DNA of 51,759 bases from Acetobacter estunensis (GTDB lineage: Bacteria > Pseudomonadota > Alphaproteobacteria > Acetobacterales > Acetobacteraceae): the NCBI RefSeq assembly GCF_011516945.1, contig NZ_WOTH01000020.1, positions 1 through 51,759 of the forward strand, given 5' to 3'. This document shows positions 8,323-19,673 of the stretch, in pieces; within the stretch, counting starts at the first letter, position 1; every line of letters starts with the position of its first letter. The position numbers and the translations under genes are program-made. The notes below the pieces were generated by a model. It made no database searches, had not been told where the DNA came from, and saw only the letters and a program-made list of their open reading frames with translations.

Positions 8323-9890
8323 AGGCGCTTGTGTTGCGAGCCCTCGCGCTCGCGATGGTGGGGCTGTTCCTGCAAGGGGCGGCCGCCCTCGCGCAGGAAC
8401 CGGAGTCGCCCCCGGTTCAGCCGGTGGCATCGCCTGCTTCCGCCACAGTCCTGAAATGGGGTGCGGACGGCACCTCGAATGTGCCTTATACATTCCATGA
8501 TCCGTCGGACGAAAATCGCATGAGCGGTTTCGAATACGACATCATGGAGGAGATCGGCCGCAGGCTGGGCCGTGAATCGCAGTTCGTTCAGAACGACTGG
8601 GACGGGTTGATTCCCGGTCTTCAGCGCAATTTCTACGAGATGGTTATCTGCGGCATCGAAATGACGCCCGAGCATATGGATGCCGTCGATTTCAGCCAGC
8701 CCTATTACATGACGTCCGAACGCATCGTTGTCCGGCGCGATCAGGCCGGGCTGGATTCCTATGAGCGTCTGGGTGGCCATGTCATCGGCACGGTGAAGGA
8801 CACGCTGGCCGAGCGCATGATGGGTGAGCGGCACGACATCACCGTGCGCGGTTACGACGAAGAGTCCAACATGTTCGCGGACCTTCGCAACAAGCGGCTC
8901 GACGCGATCCTGATCGATGGTCCCATTGCCCTCTTTTATGGAGAAGCCGATCCGGATTTCCGTATCGTCGGGCCGCCGGTGGGGCACCTGTCCTACGGTA
9001 TCGCGTTTGCCAAAGGTGCGAATATCGAACTGCGGCATCAGGTGGACGCGGCGCTGAAGGCGATGGTGGCGGACGGTACGCTGCACCGTATTCTTGCGCG
9101 GTGGAATCTCTGGACACCCGAGATGGCGGCCTGGACGGGCGATTATTCCGAGCCGGGTGTCGCGCCGACGGAATGGCAGCGCTACATCGCAGCCACCATG
9201 CCCACGCAGGGCTGGCGTGCCCGGCTGAAGCGTTATGTCAGCTTCCTGCCGCTGATCGGCAAGGGTGCCGTGATGACGCTGGCCGTTTCGGCCTGCGCGA
9301 TGGTGCTGGCAGTGGGACTCGGTCTGGTTCTGGCGCTGGCGCGGCGTTATGGCCCGACATGGGTGGCCATGCTGGCGACGTTCTATATCGAGATCGTGCG
9401 TGGAACGCCGCTTCTGATCCAGATCCTGTTCATTTTCTACGGTCTGCCGGGGCTTGGCATCCGGCTCTCGCCTTTCGTGGCGGGTGTGATCGGGCTGGGC
9501 CTGAACTACGCGGCTTATGAAGCCGAGAACTACCGCGCGGGTCTGCAATCCGTGGCCCGTGGCCAGATGGAAGCAGCGACGGCGCTCAACATGACGCACA
9601 CGCAGGCTCTGCGTTACGTCGTGGTGCCGCAGGCCTTCCGTGTGGTCGTGCCGGTGATGACCAACGACTTCATCTCGCTGCTCAAGGACTCGTCACTGGT
9701 CAGCATCATCACTCTGACGGAACTTAGCCAGACTTATGTCCGGCTGTCCTCGACCTATTTCGACTATTTCGGGACCGGTCTGATGGTGGGCGGTGCCTAT
9801 CTGCTGCTCGGTCTGCCCTTCGTGCGGCTGGCCCGTATGGCCGAGCGCCGTCTTGCAGTGAGTGAACGCCGGAGCGGCGCTCACCACTGA
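8319..9890 (+). CDS. Fused amino-acid binding protein/ABC permease
   Basis: A 523-residue fusion of a periplasmic solute-binding domain and a HisM/GlnP-type permease. Residues 1-27 form a signal peptide (hydrophobic core ending ALAQ). About 40-275 is a type 3 extracellular binding domain, with FEYDIMEEIGRRLG, a central GLIPGLQRNFYEMVICGIEMTPE and GGHVIGTVKDTLAE. From about 305 there are several membrane spans with the permease EAA-loop segment EAATALNMTHTQALRYVVVP at about 418-437, where the ATPase docks. With the ATPase before it, it forms a complete two-gene importer. The fused layout tethers the receptor to the channel. A hairpin at 9897-9946 ends the unit. Confidence 0.92.
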   Translation: MKALVLRALALAMVGLFLQGAAALAQEPESPPVQPVASPASATVLKWGADGTSNVPYTFHDPSDENRMSGFEYDIMEEIGRRLGRESQFVQNDWDGLIPGLQRNFYEMVICGIEMTPEHMDAVDFSQPYYMTSERIVVRRDQAGLDSYERLGGHVIGTVKDTLAERMMGERHDITVRGYDEESNMFADLRNKRLDAILIDGPIALFYGEADPDFRIVGPPVGHLSYGIAFAKGANIELRHQVDAALKAMVADGTLHRILARWNLWTPEMAAWTGDYSEPGVAPTEWQRYIAATMPTQGWRARLKRYVSFLPLIGKGAVMTLAVSACAMVLAVGLGLVLALARRYGPTWVAMLATFYIEIVRGTPLLIQILFIFYGLPGLGIRLSPFVAGVIGLGLNYAAYEAENYRAGLQSVARGQMEAATALNMTHTQALRYVVVPQAFRVVVPVMTNDFISLLKDSSLVSIITLTELSQTYVRLSSTYFDYFGTGLMVGGAYLLLGLPFVRLARMAERRLAVSERRSGAHH

Positions 9891-9896
9891 GATTAA

Positions 9897-9946
9897 GGAG
9901 GGAGTCCTGCCGATCAATGACATTTCGGTATGGCTCCCTCCGTTTT
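9897..9946 (+). terminator. Probable terminator of the amino-acid ABC operon
   Basis: GGAGGGAG (9897-9904) pairs perfectly with CTCCCTCC (9934-9941), and GTTTT follows. The 29-base loop contains a smaller CCGA/TCGG pairing. The long loop lowers certainty, but the position directly after the stop is right. Confidence 0.6.
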
Positions 9947-10013
9947 CACCCGATTGTGCATAAATCGTCCCTCGGTCATCATCGCGTGAGTTTCCTCCTG
10001 CGCGATTGACCTG

Positions 10014-10913
10014 ATGGACCTCCTTGCTGCTTTGCACAGTTTCGTTCGCGTGGCCGCGACCGGCTCCTTTTCCGCCGTGTCACGTGAAACCGGGACGAGC
10101 CAGCCCACTATCTCGCGCCATATCGCGCTGCTTGAGGCGCATTACGGCACCACGCTGTTTGCGCGCACGACCCGCAGCCTGATGATGACGGAAGACGGGC
10201 GAAGCCTGCTTCCCCATGCCTATGAGGTTCTGGAAATCCTTGAGACGGCGGAGACCGTCCTGGGGCGCAGACGCGCGTCTGTGTCCGGTCTTGTGCGGCT
10301 GGGCGTCACCACGGCGTTCGGGTTGCAGCTTACGTCCCGGATCAATGAACTGCTGGGCCAGCATCCCGATCTGTCGGTCGAAGTCATCATGCGGGATGGT
10401 TTCGGTGATCTTGTGGAGGAAGGTCTGGATCTGGCCATCCGCGTGGGCGAGATCGCGGAAGGCTCATTGATCGCCCGCAAGCTGGGGGCTGTGCAGCGCA
10501 CGCTTGTGATGTCTCCGAAGCACTTCACACCGAAAAGCCGTCTCGAACATCCACGGGAACTGACGGAAGAGCCTTGCGTGGTGTTCGCTTATGGCGGCGG
10601 CCGTCAAGACTGGCATTTTTTCAACAAAGAAGGTGAGGAAAGCGTGGTGGCGCCGGGTGCGGTCTTTCGCGCCAACAGCAGCGAGGCCGCTCTGCACGCC
10701 ATTCAGGCAGGAGTGGGTGTAGGGCTCTTGCCGGGCTTTCAGGTGCGCGATCTGCTGGCTTCGGGTGAATTGAGCGAGGTGCTGCCAGCGTGGAAGGTGC
10801 CTCCCATGCCGCTCTATGCCGTGCATACGGGACCACGGACCCTGCCGCTGCGTACCCGCACCGTGCTGGATTTTCTGGTGGAAATCTCGACCGAACTTGT
10901 CGGTGCGGACTGA
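10014..10913 (+). CDS. LysR-family transcriptional regulator
   Basis: A 299-residue LysR-type regulator. Residues 1-60 are the winged helix-turn-helix (LLAALHSFVRVAATGSFSAV, then SQPTISRHIALLE with the recognition helix, and LFARTTRSLMMTEDG). From about 90 the effector-binding domain follows (RLGVTTAFGLQL, and later GVGVGLLPGFQVRDLL, typical of the second subdomain). It resembles the large subgroup in which DNA-binding is followed by VRLG and a RKLG motif, often repressors of small-molecule metabolism genes. No gene is divergent from it, so its target is not obvious; the ABC importer upstream is co-directional but separated by a terminator. Confidence 0.9.
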   Translation: MDLLAALHSFVRVAATGSFSAVSRETGTSQPTISRHIALLEAHYGTTLFARTTRSLMMTEDGRSLLPHAYEVLEILETAETVLGRRRASVSGLVRLGVTTAFGLQLTSRINELLGQHPDLSVEVIMRDGFGDLVEEGLDLAIRVGEIAEGSLIARKLGAVQRTLVMSPKHFTPKSRLEHPRELTEEPCVVFAYGGGRQDWHFFNKEGEESVVAPGAVFRANSSEAALHAIQAGVGVGLLPGFQVRDLLASGELSEVLPAWKVPPMPLYAVHTGPRTLPLRTRTVLDFLVEISTELVGAD

Positions 10914-10922
10914 GCCGCGTCT

Positions 10923-11882
10923 TTACGGGATGCGCCCGGCTGAGCCGTGCCAGGCTGGATCGACGGCTCCCGGACGCAGTTGACCGTCAGCCATGGGTTG
11001 CAGACGACCTTCATGGCCTGCAAGCAGCACGGGCGCCCAGCTCAGAATCCAGTTGTTCACACTGTTCATGAAGCGCCCGGCGAAGGGCGATTGTCCGATT
11101 CCCTGAGGGGTCCAGTCGGCTGGTGTGGTGTTGAGTTTCGCGCTGCCGGGCTCGGCAGGACTGAGGGCAATGGACACAGCCTCGAAATTGATGCCGCCAT
11201 CTGTTGCGCGAACCATATGGACCCACAGCGCCTGCGCCAGCACGAAGGGCATGGGAAAGCCCAGCACCTTGAGGCGGCGGAACGCCCAGTTGACGTCGGA
11301 GGCGGCACTGACCTCATCATGATCGACATACACCACGTCTGTCGCCACGCATTGCGCGCTGCCCGGTGGCGCTGCGAGCTGACGGCGGAAGGTGTAGCGG
11401 TCATCGTGACAGGGAGCCGCGATGTTGTCCGCTTCGGTCGCGGAGATGCTGGCATTGGTCGAGCGGGCAATGATGACGCCTGTCACCACACCGCGATCGG
11501 TGCGCACCAGCACATTGCTGTTGATCTCTCCATGTGGACCGGCCTGATCGGTGAGGACCGGGTGCCATACACCAGCGGGAAGCGGCAGTTGATGGCCAGC
11601 GAAAGGGAGAATGTCCGTCAGCGTGGCGTCGATGGGAGGGGCTGCGGCCTGCACCGAATCGCCACCAGTGGGGGCTCCTTTCCCGGTGTCGCCTGAAGGG
11701 GGCCCGGTGGTTTCGTCTGCGGGCGGAGCCGCGACGTGATGCGCCAGCTTGTTCAGCGGAGGGTAGAGTTTGAGCAGCCAGTGCGGTGGATACAGCACCG
11801 TCAGGCCGGAGAAGGCGATCATGCCGAAGAAGGAAAGACGCCAGAGCGGCGCGCGGTGCCAGAGACGCGAGAAAGCGGACAT
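10923..11882 (-). CDS. Single-span envelope protein of unknown function (AAA+ cluster, third gene)
   Basis: I do not recognise this 319-residue protein. A hydrophobic helix lies near the N-terminus (about 14-32, LSFFGMIAFSGLTVLYPP), followed by a Pro/Gly/Thr-rich stretch (50-80) and a globular region of about 230 residues likely in the periplasm. It contains two Cys (in APCHDD and SAQCVATD) that could form a disulfide there. There is no lipobox or clear signal cleavage site, so it is probably anchored by its N-terminal helix with an N-in orientation. It starts 9 bases after the AAA+ ATPase stop and so is likely in the same message. The end lies 9 bases from the convergent lysR stop. Confidence 0.65.
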   Translation of the reverse strand: MSAFSRLWHRAPLWRLSFFGMIAFSGLTVLYPPHWLLKLYPPLNKLAHHVAAPPADETTGPPSGDTGKGAPTGGDSVQAAAPPIDATLTDILPFAGHQLPLPAGVWHPVLTDQAGPHGEINSNVLVRTDRGVVTGVIIARSTNASISATEADNIAAPCHDDRYTFRRQLAAPPGSAQCVATDVVYVDHDEVSAASDVNWAFRRLKVLGFPMPFVLAQALWVHMVRATDGGINFEAVSIALSPAEPGSAKLNTTPADWTPQGIGQSPFAGRFMNSVNNWILSWAPVLLAGHEGRLQPMADGQLRPGAVDPAWHGSAGRIP

Positions 11883-11891
11883 GATGTGGAA

Positions 11892-13163
11892 TCAGGGCGT
11901 CATGTGAGGGCGGGTGGGCGAGAGCGGTTCGTTCACCACTTCGGCGCCAATTCCGTCTTCGCCATGCGTAATCCGCACCATTTTGGCGCCCTGCTGGCGT
12001 GCCGTGATGAGCGATTCGCTGATCATGTCCTCGATCGAACGGGCAAGGTCACGGGCGGAGGCGCCGTCTCCGAGACGGTTCTGACGGCGCATGACATCCA
12101 TAAGGATAGTGGGATCGATTCCGCCCGGTTCGATGGTCAGTCCGTAGCTTTCGATCATGGCCTCGATTTCCAGCGCTGAAACGCGCGCGATATCGAGGCC
12201 ACGTAGCGGGCGGAACACGAAGATCCGGTCGAGGCGGTTGAGTACCTCGGGCGCGAAACCAGCCTGACGCAGCGCCTCGACCGATTCGGCGCGCATACGG
12301 TCGGGATCACTGGCCAGTCGGTCGGCGATGTCGGTCAGAGCTTCCGTGGCGATGTTGGATGTCAGGATAAAGATCGCCTGCGTGGTGGAGACATGCGCGC
12401 CCGTGGACGCTTCGGTCACATAACCGTCGTTCCACGCAATCAGGAACTGTTTGAAGACGTCAGGGTGCGCTTTCTCGATCTCATCGAGCAGAACCACGGC
12501 ATCGGGCTTTTCCTTCAGTCCGCCGGTCAGCTTGCCGTAGGTATCCGATCCGACATAGCCCTTGGGGGAACCGAAAAGCTGTGTCGCGGCGTGTGGGCTG
12601 CTCATCTGCGTCATGTCGAAATGCAGCAGCGGGCGTTCAAGCTGCCGGGCGAGTTGCTTGGCCAGATAGGTCTTGCCTGTGCCCGGCGGGCCGGCAAGCA
12701 GGAAGATACCCACGGGTTTGCCGCGCACATGCAGGGCGAGACGACGGCGGAGTTGGGCGGAGATGTCCTCACACACCTGATCCTGTCCGATCACGCGCGC
12801 GCGCAGGTTCGCCGCGAGTTCTTCGGCGTCGATGGCGGCGTCGCGCTGCTCGCGGGCGAGCATTTCTTCCAGCGCCTGCCGGTTCGTGAGTCGCGCCAGC
12901 ACGTCCATCATCCATCCCCTTCTGCGCAGCAGTCCCTTGCGGGCAAGTCGTTCGGCACGGGTCTCGAACAGGAGCCCGGCCAATGTGAAAAACGCACCGA
13001 CTCCGGCCAGAACCGGCCACAGCGGAGCACACCATTCCATGAACTGATCCACGCTCGCGAGCGAAAGATGCAAGCTGGCCGCAGCCTGAATGCTCGCGAG
13101 GATCAGAAAGATCACCATCATCACCGGCATGAGCCGGTTGAGCGTGGGAATCAGGCCCTTCAT
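11892..13163 (-). CDS. Membrane-anchored ClpB-like AAA+ ATPase
   Basis: 423 residues. Two N-terminal hydrophobic helices (about 12-30 and 48-65) are followed by a basic stretch and then one AAA+ module of the ClpA/ClpB second-ring type: VIGQDQVCEDI at 124-134, Walker A GPPGTGKT (158-165), pore-loop region GSPKGYVGSD (198-207), Walker B VVLLDEIEKAH (223-233), sensor 1 ILTSN, arginine-finger segment LNRLDRIFVF, and a C-terminal sensor-2 helix (GASARDLARSIEDMI). The classical Clp N-domain and first ring are missing. The GYVG pore loop suggests a polypeptide-threading machine held at the inner membrane. It is flanked by two single-span proteins in the same orientation. No protease gene is nearby. 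The family match is firm; the function is unknown. Confidence 0.85.
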   Translation of the reverse strand: MKGLIPTLNRLMPVMMVIFLILASIQAAASLHLSLASVDQFMEWCAPLWPVLAGVGAFFTLAGLLFETRAERLARKGLLRRRGWMMDVLARLTNRQALEEMLAREQRDAAIDAEELAANLRARVIGQDQVCEDISAQLRRRLALHVRGKPVGIFLLAGPPGTGKTYLAKQLARQLERPLLHFDMTQMSSPHAATQLFGSPKGYVGSDTYGKLTGGLKEKPDAVVLLDEIEKAHPDVFKQFLIAWNDGYVTEASTGAHVSTTQAIFILTSNIATEALTDIADRLASDPDRMRAESVEALRQAGFAPEVLNRLDRIFVFRPLRGLDIARVSALEIEAMIESYGLTIEPGGIDPTILMDVMRRQNRLGDGASARDLARSIEDMISESLITARQQGAKMVRITHGEDGIGAEVVNEPLSPTRPHMTP

Positions 13164-13197
13164 GTGATGGACGAGAGGTGAAGAGAAAAAGCACGCA

Positions 13198-13863
13198 TCA
13201 CTGGGCGATCACCGTGACTGTAAGAGATTCGTCCTGATGAATGACGGGAAACGCTTCCGGCCCCGACACCATGATCCCTCCAACCTGAATACCGTGGACG
13301 CCGGGGTTGGAAAGAGGAGTAAACGTGACATCCCCGCTCACGACGATTGGCAGGACAATCTCCTGCGGTTCGGGAGTGAGAGTGACGACACGTGTAATCG
13401 GGCCGGACTGGACGCTGACTGTCCCGCCTGCGCCACTGGCGTCAAAGATGGGCATGACCACCAGTCGGTAATCCCTGCGATTGATCCCTGCGAGTATTTT
13501 CGTCTGTTCATCCGTGGAGTAGCCCGCCTTTTGCAAGGCGCGGGCGGCATTATCGGGAGAGATCAGGGTAAACTGTCCTGCCGCCGAGACGCCACCGCCT
13601 GTCATGGGCTGCTGCGAAGCTGAATGTGTGACAGGAGAGGTCTCGGGGGAAGCACGATGGTTGGTGAGCCACGACGCCCCACCGCCGAGCACAAGCAGCC
13701 CAGCCATGGCGATCATGGCGAGACGTGGCCCAGAGCCACCGGGGCCGGGTTCGGGCTGCTGCTGCAAATCGGGGCGATACGCTGTCATCTTCTGTCCATC
13801 AGACATAGGCGCGTCGCGTGTGGCAAGAGGGATACGCCGACTGTGAGGATCGGTTTCCAGCAT
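13198..13863 (-). CDS. Single-span membrane protein of unknown function (AAA+ cluster, first gene)
   Basis: Not recognised. From the first ATG (13863) the protein is 221 residues: a polar, Pro/Gln-rich cytoplasmic head, a membrane helix at about 48-66 (LAMIAMAGLLVLGGGASWL), then an outward region of about 150 residues rich in Val, Thr and Gly with beta-strand character (VSVQSGPITRVVTLTPEPQE, IVLPIVVSGDVTFTPL). Its start is uncertain: ATG at 13806 gives a shorter head, and a GTG at 13935 with AAGGA upstream is in frame but overlaps the likely rimP promoter. The ATPase starts 34 bases downstream, so the two are probably co-transcribed. Confidence 0.6.
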   Translation of the reverse strand: MLETDPHSRRIPLATRDAPMSDGQKMTAYRPDLQQQPEPGPGGSGPRLAMIAMAGLLVLGGGASWLTNHRASPETSPVTHSASQQPMTGGGVSAAGQFTLISPDNAARALQKAGYSTDEQTKILAGINRRDYRLVVMPIFDASGAGGTVSVQSGPITRVVTLTPEPQEIVLPIVVSGDVTFTPLSNPGVHGIQVGGIMVSGPEAFPVIHQDESLTVTVIAQ

Positions 13864-13901
13864 GTGAATATCTGTTACAAAAGGCAGGTCTTTTTTCAGA
13901 C

Positions 13902-13930
13902 TTGCGGTTGGTGTGACGATGCCGTAGAAA
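13902..13930 (+). promoter_or_regulatory. Possible promoter of the rimP-nusA-infB operon
   Basis: TTGCGG (13902-13907) and TAGAAA (13925-13930) are spaced by 17 bases, upstream of the rimP leader hairpin. It would overlap the upstream part of the divergent gene's open frame, supporting a later start for that gene. Confidence 0.35.
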
Positions 13931-13966
13931 AACACCAATTCCTTTCATCTTCCGCTTGTTTTGGGG

Positions 13967-13991
13967 GGTGGCCATAACGGCCGCCTTTTTT
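13967..13991 (+). terminator. Terminator-like hairpin in the rimP leader
   Basis: A 7-bp stem GGTGGCC/GGCCGCC (one G-T pair) with loop ATAAC is followed directly by six T (13986-13991). It lies just before the first rimP codons and after the presumed promoter, so it would act as an attenuator, not as the end of an upstream plus-strand gene (there is none). Confidence 0.6.
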
Positions 13992-13994
13992 GTT

Positions 13995-14615
13995 TTGGAC
14001 GAAGATTTCTCAAGTGCTTCGGGCCTTGAAGCCAGGATCGCCGCGATGATTTCTCCCACGTTGGAGGATCTCGGATTCGAACTGGTGCGTCTGGCCGTTC
14101 TCGGGCGCGAGGTGCCGACGGTGCAGATCATGGCCGATCGTGCCGATGGTTCCCTTATCACCGTTGAGGACTGTGAGCGTATCAGCCACGCAGTCGGCGC
14201 GGTGCTGGACGTGGAAGATCCCATTCCCGGAAACTGGACGCTTGAGGTGTCTTCCGCCGGAATCGATCGTCCGCTCACCCGTCCCAAGGACTGGGAGCGT
14301 TTTGCCGGTCATCTGGCGAAAGCGGAAGTGATGGTGCCGGTGAACGGACGACGTCGCTTTTCGGGCATCGTTCTTGGGGCTACGGAAGAGGGCGGGCGTC
14401 TTCGGCTGGACGATGGTTCGGAGGTGGTTCTGCCCTTCCGTGAACTGCGTAAGGCGCGCCTGATTCTCACCGACGAACTGATCGCAGCCACGCGGGCGCT
14501 TATGGTGCCTGAGGCTGAGGCTGAGGCGGTCGAGGGTGAGGGAACTGCTGAGGACGGCGGGGTGGCGAGTAAGCCTGCTGGAAAGGGCCGTAAGGCTCCT
14601 TCGCGGCGTCATTGA
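13995..14615 (+). CDS. rimP: Ribosome maturation factor RimP
   Basis: RimP assists 30S subunit assembly. The sequence shows the alpha/beta N-domain ([20 protein letters not shown], then [11 protein letters not shown] and the [20 protein letters not shown] region), the conserved [21 protein letters not shown] motif at the domain junction, and an SH3-like C-domain, followed by an extra Glu/Ala-rich and basic tail of about 40 residues. The start is unclear. The conserved helix begins before the first ATG (14046), so a non-ATG start is needed; TTG at 13995, right after the leader hairpin's T-run, is used here (206 residues), without a clear ribosome site. GTG at 13968 and TTG at 13956 lie inside or before the hairpin. 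It is first in the rimP-nusA-infB operon. Confidence 0.88.
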   Translation: MDEDFSSASGLEARIAAMISPTLEDLGFELVRLAVLGREVPTVQIMADRADGSLITVEDCERISHAVGAVLDVEDPIPGNWTLEVSSAGIDRPLTRPKDWERFAGHLAKAEVMVPVNGRRRFSGIVLGATEEGGRLRLDDGSEVVLPFRELRKARLILTDELIAATRALMVPEAEAEAVEGEGTAEDGGVASKPAGKGRKAPSRRH

Positions 14616-14756
14616 TCGGGGGCGGGGTAGTGCAAGCGCTCCGATGTCCCCATATTCTTGTCCAGATTGTGCGTGCGGCGTGAATTTGCGTCGGGTGCCG
14701 GTCTGTCGGGTCTGGCTGGTGCACGATATCAGCGTGTGGTCTGTCGTGGAGTTCTG

Positions 14757-16322
14757 ATGAGTATGGATACGTCTGTTGCACGTCCCGAGCTGCTTTTGGT
14801 GGCGGATGCCGTAGCGCGGGAAAAGATGATCGACCGGGATGAAGTCCTGGAAGCGATGGAACAGGCCATCCAGAAGGCTGGTCGCGCCAAATACGGTCAT
14901 GAGAAGGATATCCGCGCGACTATCGATCGGCGCACGGGTGAGGTTCGGCTGTCCCGCTGGACCGAGGCCGTGGAAACGGTTGAGAATGAGGACACACAGA
15001 TTCCGCTGCACATCGCGCGCAAGTTCAAGCCCGATATTCAGCTTGGCGAGCATCTGATCGATCCGCTGCCGCCCATCGATTTCGGGCGTATCGCTGCGCA
15101 GACGGCCAAGCAGGTGATTGTGCAGCGTGTGCGGGAATATGAGCGCAAGCGTCAGTATGACGAGTTCAAGGACCGCGTGGGTGAGATCGTCAACGGTACG
15201 GTCAAGCGCACGGAATACGGCAACCTCATGGTTGAGATCGGTTCTGCCGAGGCGCTGCTGCGTCGGGACGAGTTGATCCCCCGCGAGACGTTCCGCAATT
15301 CCGATCGTGTGCGTGCCTATATTTATGATGTGCGCGACGAGCCGCGTGGGCCGCAGATTTTCCTCTCCCGCACGCACCCGGCGTTTCTCGCCAAGCTGTT
15401 CGCGCAGGAAGTGCCGGAAATCTATGACGGCATCATTGAGATCAAGGCCGTGGCTCGCGATCCCGGCTCACGCGCCAAGATGGCCGTGATTTCCAAGGAT
15501 GCGTCCATCGACCCGGTCGGTGCCTGTGTGGGTATGCGTGGTTCTCGCGTGCAGGCCGTTGTGGCCGAATTGCAGGGTGAGAAGATCGACATCATCCCGT
15601 GGAGCCCGCAGGCGGCGACCTTCGTGGTCAACGCGCTGGCGCCAGCCGAAGTGTCCAAGGTCGTCATGGACGAGGACGCCGGGCGCGTGGAAGTCGTTGT
15701 GCCGGACGAGCAGTTGAGTCTCGCTATTGGACGTCGTGGCCAGAATGTGCGGCTGGCCAGCCAGCTGACACGCTGGGATATCGATATTCTGACGGAAGCC
15801 GAGGAATCGGAGCGTCGTCAGGAAGAATTCCGTCGTCGTACGGCGTTGTTTGTCGAGGCGCTGGATGTCGATGATGTGATCGCGGGTCTTCTGGTGACAG
15901 AAGGTTTCGATACGATCGAGGAACTGGCCTATGCCGAGCCGGATGAACTGGTGGGCATCGAAGGTTTTGACGAGTCGGTCGTGGAGGAACTTCAGCGTCG
16001 TGCCGAGGGCTTCCTCGTGCGTCGCGAGGAAGAGCTGGATGCCAAGCGTAAAGAGCTTGGGGTCACAGATGAGATCGTGGCGCTGGAGGCTTTCACCAAC
16101 CAGATGCTGGTGACGCTGGGTGAGAAGGGCGTCAAAACGCTCGACGATCTGGCCGATCTGGCGGGTGACGAACTGGTCGAGATTCTCGGTGAGGAAGCCA
16201 TCGACGAGGAAACGGCCAACGAAATCATCATGGCGGCCCGTGCGCATTGGTTCGAGGGTGAGGACGAGCAGTCCGCACCGGATGAAGTCGGGGAGGTAAC
16301 TCCTGAGCATGACGCCGGATGA
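14757..16322 (+). CDS. nusA: Transcription termination/antitermination factor NusA
   Basis: NusA binds RNA polymerase and RNA, controlling pausing, termination and antitermination. In the 521-residue protein the N-terminal polymerase-binding domain is followed by an S1 domain from about 142, then two KH domains (GMRGSR and GRRGQN are their GxxG loops), and a C-terminal pair of acidic helix-hairpin-helix repeats (about 385-500) as in other proteobacterial NusA. The ATG at 14757 has GGAG at 14748-14751; a second ATG two codons later is possible. A long open extension upstream lacks family similarity. It is separated from rimP by about 140 bases with no gene, and its stop overlaps the next start by 14 bases. 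Confidence 0.96.
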   Translation: MSMDTSVARPELLLVADAVAREKMIDRDEVLEAMEQAIQKAGRAKYGHEKDIRATIDRRTGEVRLSRWTEAVETVENEDTQIPLHIARKFKPDIQLGEHLIDPLPPIDFGRIAAQTAKQVIVQRVREYERKRQYDEFKDRVGEIVNGTVKRTEYGNLMVEIGSAEALLRRDELIPRETFRNSDRVRAYIYDVRDEPRGPQIFLSRTHPAFLAKLFAQEVPEIYDGIIEIKAVARDPGSRAKMAVISKDASIDPVGACVGMRGSRVQAVVAELQGEKIDIIPWSPQAATFVVNALAPAEVSKVVMDEDAGRVEVVVPDEQLSLAIGRRGQNVRLASQLTRWDIDILTEAEESERRQEEFRRRTALFVEALDVDDVIAGLLVTEGFDTIEELAYAEPDELVGIEGFDESVVEELQRRAEGFLVRREEELDAKRKELGVTDEIVALEAFTNQMLVTLGEKGVKTLDDLADLAGDELVEILGEEAIDEETANEIIMAARAHWFEGEDEQSAPDEVGEVTPEHDAG

Positions 16323-17018
16323 GCAGCTGATATCACCCCTGTCCGACGAAGGTGAGGTTGGAAAGACCTTGCCCGATGTTGGAGAAGCGGAGGAGGCGGA
16401 CGAGAAGGGGCCGTTGCGGCGTTGCGTGGTGACGCGCGAGCACGATCGGCCGGAAAGGATGCTGCGTTTTGTCGTAGCGCCAGACCGGCAGGTCGTCCCT
16501 GATCTGGATGCGCGTCTGCCCGGACGGGGAATATGGTTGAGTGCACGGCGAGATGTGCTAGAAACCGCTCGGACACGTGGAGCCTTTGCACGGGCTGCCC
16601 GTGGACAGGTGGTCATCCCTCCAGATCTGGCACATCTGATTGAAACCGGACTTCTGCGCCGTGTGCGGGAGACTCTGGGGCTGGCGCGTCGCGCCGGACA
16701 GGTTGTGTGTGGGTATGCCAAGGTGCGTGAGTGGATTGTGGCTGGGAAAGCCGGTCTAGTCGTGCAGGCATCGGATGGAAGCGCGGACGAGTGTCGGCGT
16801 CTTTTGTCCGGTGCAAGGGACATCCCGGTGGTCTCCCCGCTGATGGCGGAGGCGCTGGGCGAAGTATTCGGTCGCGAGCGATGTGTGCATGCGGCGTTGC
16901 GGTCCGGGGCTCTGGCCTCGCGGCTGTGGCATGAAAGTAAACGTTTTGCGGGGATGACCGACGTGTCTGCCCTGCGGACGCCGGGGTTTTCCGGTGATCG
17001 GGTTGAACAGGCGGATAG

Positions 17019-17022
<4 letters not shown>
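16309..17022 (+). CDS. YlxR (DUF448)-L7Ae fusion RNA-binding protein
   Basis: A 237-residue two-domain protein. Residues about 36-100 are the YlxR/RnpM domain ([20 protein letters not shown], then [15 protein letters not shown], the conserved G-R-G patch). From about 105 an L7Ae/YlxQ-like fold follows ([19 protein letters not shown], with later [18 protein letters not shown]). In Bacillus-like genomes these are two neighbouring genes, ylxR and ylxQ, between nusA and infB; here they form one protein in the same place. The acidic first 35 residues are extra. It overlaps nusA by 14 bases and infB by 4 bases (ATGA). Probably an RNA-binding modulator (RnpM binds RNase P RNA in Firmicutes); the role in this group is inferred. 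Confidence 0.88.

Positions 17023-19669
<2,647 letters not shown>

Positions 19670-19673
<4 letters not shown>

Noticed and set aside
8076..9599. About 500-codon minus-strand frame opposite the ABC importer
   Set aside because: Antisense to a well-supported fused binding-protein/permease gene.
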